Of a stretch of 64,000 nt of DNA, positions 59,418-64,000 are shown piece by piece. The DNA is from Phragmitibacter flavus (lineage in GTDB: Bacteria > Verrucomicrobiota > Verrucomicrobiia > Verrucomicrobiales > Verrucomicrobiaceae): NCBI RefSeq assembly GCF_005780165.1, contig NZ_VAUV01000006.1:1-64000 (forward strand). Direction: 5' to 3'. The translations under genes were made by a program, and so were the position numbers. The notes beneath the pieces are model-generated. The model saw nothing but the letters and a program-made list of their open reading frames with translations, had not been told where the DNA came from and ran no database searches. The first letter of the stretch is position 1. Each line of letters opens with the position of its first letter.

Positions 59418-60857
59418 ATGTCTAAAAGTGACTTCGGCTTGATCGGCCTCGCCGTCATGGGCCAAAACCTTGTTCTCAACGTCGAAAGCCGCGGCTTTCA
59501 AGTTTCCGTCTTCAACCGCACCACCGCCACCACGGATGAGTTCGTTGCCAAACATCCTGGTAAAAAACTTGTCGGAGCGAAGACTCTTGAAGAATTTGTT
59601 CAATCGCTCGCCACGCCACGCAAGATCCAAATCATGGTGAAATCCACCGCTGTGAAAGACACCGATCGCGACGCCGTGGACGCCGTCATCGAGCAATTGA
59701 TCCCTCTTCTCGAAAAAGACGACATCGTCATTGACGGTGGCAACAGCTACTACCAGACCACCGAGCGTCGCGACGCTTACCTTGCCGAAAAAGGACTCCG
59801 CTTCATCGGTGCAGGCGTGTCCGGCGGTGAAGAAGGTGCCCGCAAAGGCCCCTCCATCATGCCCGGCGGCCCTCCTTCCACCTGGGAAGTGATGAAACCC
59901 ATTTTTGAAAGCATCTCCGCCAAAGTCGACGGCGAACCTTGCGTCATTCACATCGGCCCCGGCGGTGCCGGTCACTACGTAAAGATGATCCACAACGGCA
60001 TCGAATACGGCGACATGCAGCTCATCTGCGAGGCCTACAACATCTTCAAACACGCCGGCTTCACCACAGACGAAATGGCCGCCATCTTCAACGAATGGAA
60101 CGAAGGCGACCTTCAAAGCTACCTCATCCAGATCTCCGGCAAAGCCCTTGAACAGAAAGATCCTGAAACCGGCACCCCGATCGTCGAACTCATCGTCGAC
60201 AAGGCCGGCCAAAAAGGCACCGGTCAATGGACGCTCCTCAACGCCGCCGAAAACGCCGTCGTGATCAGCACCATCAACGCTGCCGTCGAAGCCCGCATCC
60301 TTTCTTCCCAGAAGAAACAACGCGTCGCCGCCAGCAGCCAGCTCACCGGACCCGAGACCAACATCACCCTCGACAAAGCCGAACTCGTCAAGAAAGTTCA
60401 GGACGCTCTCTACGCTTCGAAAATCATCTCCTATGCCCAGGGCCTCGACCTCATCAAAACCATGGGCGAGAAAAAGAACTGGGGACTCGACCTCGGGCGC
60501 ATCGCCAGCATCTGGCGCGGCGGTTGCATCATCCGCGCCCGCTTCTTAAACCGCATCACCGATGCCTACCGCACCAACGCCAGCCTGGCCAACCTCATGC
60601 TCGACCCGTTCTTCAAGGACGTGCTTAGCGAGACCCAGCAAAACTGGCGCGAAGTGGTCAGCCTCGCCACCCTGAACGGCATCCCCGTTCCCGCGTTCAG
60701 CGCCAGCCTCGGTTATTACGACAGCTACCGCGCCGCCCGCCTCCCCGCCAACCTCCTTCAAGCCCAGCGCGACTTCTTCGGTGCCCACACCTACGAGCGC
60801 ACCGACAAACCCGAAGGTGAATTTTTCCACACCGACTGGCCCGAAGTCATCGGTTAA
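59418..60857 (+). CDS. gnd: 6-phosphogluconate dehydrogenase (decarboxylating)
   Basis: A 479-residue enzyme that oxidises 6-phosphogluconate to ribulose 5-phosphate, CO2 and NAD(P)H in the oxidative pentose phosphate pathway. The N-terminal Rossmann motif is GLIGLAVMGQNLVLN (residues 6-20). Catalytic and substrate blocks are VIDGGNSYYQTTERR (about 98-112), GAGVSGGEEGARKGPSIMPG (about 126-145), HYVKMIHNGIEYGDMQL (about 184-200, Lys and Asn catalytic) and the C-terminal FFGAHTYERTDKPEGEFFH. The length is that of the long, classical Gnd class. The frame opens with a TTG at 59334, but the ATG at 59418 places the Rossmann strand correctly. NADP preference cannot be settled by eye. A terminator follows at 60901. 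Confidence 0.97.
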   Translation: MSKSDFGLIGLAVMGQNLVLNVESRGFQVSVFNRTTATTDEFVAKHPGKKLVGAKTLEEFVQSLATPRKIQIMVKSTAVKDTDRDAVDAVIEQLIPLLEKDDIVIDGGNSYYQTTERRDAYLAEKGLRFIGAGVSGGEEGARKGPSIMPGGPPSTWEVMKPIFESISAKVDGEPCVIHIGPGGAGHYVKMIHNGIEYGDMQLICEAYNIFKHAGFTTDEMAAIFNEWNEGDLQSYLIQISGKALEQKDPETGTPIVELIVDKAGQKGTGQWTLLNAAENAVVISTINAAVEARILSSQKKQRVAASSQLTGPETNITLDKAELVKKVQDALYASKIISYAQGLDLIKTMGEKKNWGLDLGRIASIWRGGCIIRARFLNRITDAYRTNASLANLMLDPFFKDVLSETQQNWREVVSLATLNGIPVPAFSASLGYYDSYRAARLPANLLQAQRDFFGAHTYERTDKPEGEFFHTDWPEVIG

Positions 60858-60900
60858 GGAAAGGGACCGCGAAGTTGCACTTCGCTTAATTCATTCGATC

Positions 60901-60935
60901 AAAAAGCGGCTGCGGGAAACCCAGCCGCTTTTTCG
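60901..60935 (+). terminator. Rho-independent terminator after gnd
   Basis: A 12-bp stem (60901-60912 with 60922-60933, including five terminal A-T pairs) has a 9-base loop. The descending arm doubles as the T-tract, and the A/T symmetry would also allow function on the opposite strand. Confidence 0.9.
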
Positions 60936-61004
60936 TTTGTCCTATCAGATCATCGGGCGATTGATCATCCGCCGCGTGCCTGCCCAGCTCCCTCCACCAA
61001 TTGA

Positions 61005-61565
61005 ATGACTTCCAAACTCGAGATCGCCGCCAATGCCGTCAACGCCATTTCCATCCTGCTCGCGGCAAGAAACCAAGTCCACACATGGTGGACGGGCATC
61101 ATTGGATGCGTCTTGTTTGCCGCCCTCTTCTATCAAGCCAGGCTGTATGCCGACGTCACCCTTCAAGGATTCTTCATCATCACTTGTTTGATCGGCTGGC
61201 ATCACTGGAAAAGCGGCAACCATCATCCCGCCCGCGCCATCCGCCATGTTCAGCCAAAAACTCTGCTAGCGCCAACTGCGGTGGGCGCCACTGCCGCCTT
61301 GGCTTATGGCTGGCTGCTCCATCAGTTTACTAATGCCTACGCCCCGTTTCTCGACTCATTCGTGCTGGCATTCAGCGTGATCGCCCAATTGTTGTTGGTG
61401 CGGCGCTACTACGAATCTTGGTGGGGCTGGCTCTTAGTCAACTCGATCGCAGTCCCGCTCTTCTATTCGCGCGGATTGCACCTCACCGCTCTTCTCTATC
61501 TCTTGTTCTGGATCAATGCAATCACCGCCCTAATCCGATGGAAAAAATGGATGCAACCCCCATGA
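61005..61565 (+). CDS. pnuC: Nicotinamide riboside transporter PnuC
   Basis: A 186-residue membrane transporter with seven short hydrophobic segments. Family signatures are ISILLAARNQVHTWWTGIIG (about residues 16-35) and FQGFFIITCLIGWHHWKSG-like TLQGFF ... IGWHHWK (about 52-72) with the conserved WHHWK motif, then a C-terminal WWGWLLVNSIAVPLFYSRG. It facilitates uptake of nicotinamide riboside, which is trapped by phosphorylation. Its stop overlaps the start of nadR (ATGA), and this coupling with the kinase that drives uptake is the classical arrangement. Confidence 0.94.
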   Translation: MTSKLEIAANAVNAISILLAARNQVHTWWTGIIGCVLFAALFYQARLYADVTLQGFFIITCLIGWHHWKSGNHHPARAIRHVQPKTLLAPTAVGATAALAYGWLLHQFTNAYAPFLDSFVLAFSVIAQLLLVRRYYESWWGWLLVNSIAVPLFYSRGLHLTALLYLLFWINAITALIRWKKWMQPP

Positions 61566-62641
61566 ACCAAAGCTTTCAATGCGGCTTGGTCGTGGGCAAA
61601 TTTTCACCCCTCCATCTCGGCCATGAATCGCTCATCAAACGAGCGCTCGACTCGTGCCAGCAGGTCGTGGTGATCAGCTATTCCAAACCGGAGTTTGCCG
61701 GCTGCGAATCCCATCGCCGCGACCAATGGTTCGCCGCCCGATACCCAACCGTAAAACACCTTGCAGTCACCGACGAACGCCTTCAATCATGGACCAACGT
61801 TCCTCTCGCCAAGATTCCCGACAACGATGCAGCGGAAATCGTTCATCGCCGATTCTGTGGATTTCTTTGCCTCGAAGTTCTCCAGGTTCAAGTCGACGCA
61901 GTGTTTACCAGCGAAACTTACGGCGAAGGATTCGCGCATGAGTTAACCACCTACTTTCGCGAGCGCGGAATCTCCTCGTTAAACGTGAAACACATCATGG
62001 TGGATCTCGAACGCGCGACGTGGCCCATATCAGGGACCCGGGTGCGCCAGAGCATTCACGACATGCGTGACTGGTTGTCTCCCGAGATATACGCCACTTT
62101 CGTGAAAAAAGTCTGTTTCCTGGGTGGTGAATCCACTGGCAAGAGCACCCTGGCCGCGCAGCTTGCCAAAGTCTACAACACCCTTCACGTCGCCGAATAC
62201 GGCCGCGAATTATGGGAGCAACAATCAGGAACGCTTCACTACGATGACCTGCTAAAAATTGCCCGCACACAAACAGCACGTGAAGACCTTGCCACGAGAA
62301 AAGCCAGCGAATTTCTGTTTTGCGACACCTCTCCTCTCACCACCCTGTTCTACAGCCGATCACTCTTTGGCCGAGCGGATCCCTTAATCGAATCCTTTGC
62401 ACAAAGACCCTATGACCATACCTTTCTTTGCGCACCCGACTTCCAATTTGATCAGGACGGCACCCGTCGCGATGCCGAGTTCCGAGTTCACCAACATGCC
62501 TGGTATCTGGATCAGCTAAACGCTCGAGGCATTGAACACACCCTCCTAACTGGCACCCTGGAAAGCCGAATTAACCAAGTCAAAACCATCCTGACCCATC
62601 ACACCAATCCGACTCCGATCCGCAATACCAGTCCAACTTGA
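61562..62641 (+). CDS. nadR: NadR-type NMN adenylyltransferase/ribosylnicotinamide kinase
   Basis: A 359-residue bifunctional enzyme without the N-terminal helix-turn-helix of enterobacterial NadR, so it is an enzyme only. Residues about 8-175 form a nucleotidyltransferase domain (VVGKFSPLHLGHESLI with HLGH; SGTRVRQSI near 155). Residues about 180-350 form a P-loop kinase domain (CFLGGESTGKSTLAAQL, Walker A; EYGRELWEQQ; FLFCDTSPLTT). It converts nicotinamide riboside to NMN and then to NAD. The ATG at 61562 lies inside the pnuC stop; the longer open frame upstream is within pnuC. Confidence 0.93.
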   Translation: MNQSFQCGLVVGKFSPLHLGHESLIKRALDSCQQVVVISYSKPEFAGCESHRRDQWFAARYPTVKHLAVTDERLQSWTNVPLAKIPDNDAAEIVHRRFCGFLCLEVLQVQVDAVFTSETYGEGFAHELTTYFRERGISSLNVKHIMVDLERATWPISGTRVRQSIHDMRDWLSPEIYATFVKKVCFLGGESTGKSTLAAQLAKVYNTLHVAEYGRELWEQQSGTLHYDDLLKIARTQTAREDLATRKASEFLFCDTSPLTTLFYSRSLFGRADPLIESFAQRPYDHTFLCAPDFQFDQDGTRRDAEFRVHQHAWYLDQLNARGIEHTLLTGTLESRINQVKTILTHHTNPTPIRNTSPT

Positions 62642-62670
62642 CAGGCAATCAACCAGTCGGTTAAACTGGT
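62638..62670 (+). promoter_or_regulatory. Promoter and operator of the toxin-antitoxin pair
   Basis: A perfect -35 TTGACA (62638-62643) overlaps the nadR stop. A -10-like TTAAAC (62661-62666) follows at a 17-base spacing. The inverted repeat ACCAGT (62652-62657) and ACTGGT (62665-62670) straddles the -10, as expected of an autoregulatory antitoxin operator. Transcription would start only a few bases before the ATG at 62674. Confidence 0.55.
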
Positions 62671-62673
62671 CGC

Positions 62674-62913
62674 ATGAAAACCCGCACCGTTGGTGCCTAT
62701 GAGGCCAAGACCCATTTCGCGGAACTGCTCGACCAAGTCGCCAAAGGCGAATCGGTGCAAATTACCCGTCGCGGCAAATTGGTGGCTGAACTGCGCCCCC
62801 CTTCCCAGTCGCTGGAAAAACCCCGTCCGAAACGGGGCAGCGCCGAGGGCTTGATCCTCTACATGGCACCCGATTTCGATGCACCACTGGATATTTTTAA
62901 GGACTACATGTGA
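62674..62913 (+). CDS. Phd/YefM-type antitoxin
   Basis: A 79-residue protein with the PhdYeFM N-terminal DNA-binding fold: TRTVGAYEAKTHFAELLDQV (residues 3-22) and VQITRRGKLVAELRP (about 29-43). A flexible, positively charged middle follows, and a C-terminal toxin-neutralising tail (APDFDAPLDIFKDYM) carries the DFDxPLxxF motif typical of partners of PIN-domain toxins. It overlaps the toxin gene by one base (TGATG). It is expected to repress its own promoter at 62638-62670 through the ACCAGT/ACTGGT inverted repeat. Confidence 0.93.
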   Translation: MKTRTVGAYEAKTHFAELLDQVAKGESVQITRRGKLVAELRPPSQSLEKPRPKRGSAEGLILYMAPDFDAPLDIFKDYM

Positions 62914-63302
62914 TGAAGCTCCTGTTGGATACCCATATCTTCCTTTGGTTTGTGCAAAATAGCCCAAAACTGCCAGGTCGATGGTATGATTTCATCGAAA
63001 CGTCAGGCCACCGTTTCCTCATCAGCCACGTCGTGCCTTGGGAAATCAGCATCAAACACGGCTTGGGGAAACTAAAACTCGACCGCAGACCCTCAGAAAT
63101 ATTCCCCGCTCAGGTAGAGGCAAACGGCTTCGAATTTTTGCCAATCACCCTGCCTCATGTGCTCCGGCAAGGTGAACTGCCCCCGCATCACGGCGACCCC
63201 TTCGACCGCCTTCTGGTCGCCCAATGCCAGATCGAACGCATCAAAATCATCAGCCTCGATCCTCAACTCCACGCCTACGAAGTCGTGTTGCCGGAGCCCT
63301 GA
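62913..63302 (+). CDS. vapC: PIN-domain (VapC-like) toxin
   Basis: A 129-residue PIN-domain ribonuclease toxin. Acidic active-site residues are visible in LLLDTHIFLWF (Asp near 6), VPWEISIKHGLGKL (Glu near 42) and HHGDPFDRLLVAQC (Asp residues near 93 and 96). The C-terminal strand IKIISLDPQLHAYEV contains the fourth position. The set matches the VapC/SLL-type PIN subgroup with Phd-like antitoxins. The ATG at 62913 is preferred over a GTG at 62910. The expected substrate is RNA such as a tRNA or rRNA site; it cannot be specified from sequence. Confidence 0.92.
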   Translation: MKLLLDTHIFLWFVQNSPKLPGRWYDFIETSGHRFLISHVVPWEISIKHGLGKLKLDRRPSEIFPAQVEANGFEFLPITLPHVLRQGELPPHHGDPFDRLLVAQCQIERIKIISLDPQLHAYEVVLPEP

Positions 63303-63333
63303 AAATTCAGGTTTCCTTACATGCCTAGGAATT

Positions 63334-63431
63334 GGCGCAATATGCGCCACAATCCCCCTTTTTAGTGACATCATTCGGCACATTTTGTGGCGCAAACACC
63401 ATTTTGCGCCATATTTACAGATCATGCGCCA
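63334..63431 (+). promoter_or_regulatory. Cluster of TGGCGCA/TGCGCCA operator-like half-sites before fic
   Basis: Five half-sites occur in 98 bases: an inverted pair TGGCGCA-ATA-TGCGCCA (63334-63350), a second inverted pair with 9-base arms TGGCGCAAA/TTTGCGCCA (63388-63396 and 63403-63411), and a single TGCGCCA that overlaps the start codon of the Fic gene (63425-63431). This is a strong candidate for autoregulation by the winged-helix domain of that protein. Confidence 0.6.
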
Positions 63432-64000
63432 CCCCGATCAAGATGCTGATTTTGTTTCCGTGCTCGATGTGTTCCAAAAGCACTCGGTTCCACTGTCGCT
63501 CGAACAAATTCATCAAGCGCTTCCAAAAAAGAGCCGTCGCACTCTGCAGCGACGCATGGCTGCTCTTGTCAAAGAGGGGAAACTGCTCGCCAGAGGCGAA
63601 CGCGGTGGCCGACGTTATATGCTACCCGCTGTCACCGACTGGCCCCTTCCCCATGAGCAGCTCACTTATCGCTATCCCAAACGCCGCGAACACGAAGAGA
63701 TCAGCCGCTTACGTAAAGACGAGGGCATCCCTTTCTCTAAAGAAGGCAGCGAAATCCGCCACATCGTCCACCAGCCTCTTGCCAAACGAAAACCGGTTGG
63801 CTACCAACCCGCTTTCCTCGACGCCTACCAGCCCAATGTAAGCGCTTACCTCTCGAAATCCGACCGCGCCAAGCTCACCAGTCTCGGTCAGTCCGTGAGC
63901 GGCCTCCAACCCGCGGGCACTTATTTCCGTCAGGTGCTTGGCCGGCTGCTGATCGACTTGTCATGGAACTCCAGCCGTCTCGAAGGCAACACGTATTCGT
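63424..64000 (+). CDS. Fic-family protein with N-terminal winged helix, cut by the window edge
   Basis: The first 192 codons run off the end of the window. The N-terminal part (residues about 5-70) is a winged-helix domain: VLDVFQKHSVPLSLEQIHQA, KSRRTLQRRMAALVKEGKLL and a wing RGERGGRRYML. A linker is followed by LGRLLIDLSWNSSRLEGNTY, the (S/T)xxxE(G/N) inhibitory-helix motif that precedes the Fic core in class II Fic proteins. The catalytic HxFxx(G/A)NGR motif would lie beyond 64000. Such proteins AMPylate or otherwise modify target proteins and can repress their own genes. The ATG at 63424 is the first in frame and carries an operator-like half-site. Confidence 0.85.
   Translation, partial: MRHPDQDADFVSVLDVFQKHSVPLSLEQIHQALPKKSRRTLQRRMAALVKEGKLLARGERGGRRYMLPAVTDWPLPHEQLTYRYPKRREHEEISRLRKDEGIPFSKEGSEIRHIVHQPLAKRKPVGYQPAFLDAYQPNVSAYLSKSDRAKLTSLGQSVSGLQPAGTYFRQVLGRLLIDLSWNSSRLEGNTYS

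Noticed and set aside
60936-61004. NAD-sensing riboswitch before pnuC-nadR
   Set aside because: The gap of 69 bases shows no convincing conserved hairpin pair or loop signature that I can recognise.

Overview
The window looks like a chromosomal segment of a member of the Verrucomicrobiota, most likely the class Verrucomicrobiia. The evidence is the four-gene Verru_Chthon pseudopilin cassette next to very large autotransporter-type beta-strand repeat proteins with PEP-CTERM anchors, three pairs of planctomycete/verrucomicrobial cytochrome (PSCyt1-DUF1549-DUF1553) and DUF1501 genes, Hanks-type kinases fused to WD40 or PEGA/FGE-sulfatase domains, and a high-GC, C-rich sense strand. No rRNA, tRNA, CRISPR array or IS transposase was recognised.

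Layout. 1-11310: a urea uptake region. It holds a small outer-membrane barrel protein, urtA with its own terminator, an intruding DUF1553/DUF1501 pair, then urtB, urtC, urtD and urtE. 11311-14263 (minus strand): a small membrane protein, an ApbE flavin transferase and an Agl23-like membrane glycosyltransferase. 14415-25423: the second and third DUF1553/DUF1501 pairs with an OmpR-type two-component system between them. 25832-27020: a DUF1573 lipid-side or periplasmic protein and a rhodanese. 27032-33379 (minus strand): two receptor-like Ser/Thr kinases and an ECF-like sigma factor. 33480-40921: dihydrofolate reductase, a secreted alpha/beta hydrolase, a zinc-ribbon membrane protein, and small stress or lipid-binding type proteins (DUF1428 and two SRPBCC proteins). 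40937-59072 (minus strand): the cassette D-B-C-A followed by three giant repeat proteins. 59418-64000: 6-phosphogluconate dehydrogenase, pnuC-nadR for NAD salvage, a VapBC-type toxin-antitoxin pair and the start of a Fic gene.

How the parts may work together. The urt genes encode a complete ABC urea importer, and the barrel protein just upstream of urtA, behind a sigma-54-like promoter, is a candidate outer-membrane entry route. The cassette A-D proteins have type IV pilin-like N-termini and are the obvious candidates for a pseudopilus that handles the adjacent PEP-CTERM beta-strand proteins; the function of this cassette is not established. PnuC and NadR form an import-and-phosphorylate route from nicotinamide riboside to NAD.

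The most unusual non-coding content is of two periodic kinds. The first is leaders built of 5-7 heptanucleotide units that run into start codons (before urtC, urtE, the second DUF1501 gene and the rhodanese), plus an 11-unit heptamer array at 136-212. The second is a dispersed family of GAG-N-A-N hexamer elements with inverted arms (18786-19170, 25438-25810, 29768-30056). Two direct copies of the hexamer element bracket a segment with visibly different codon use.
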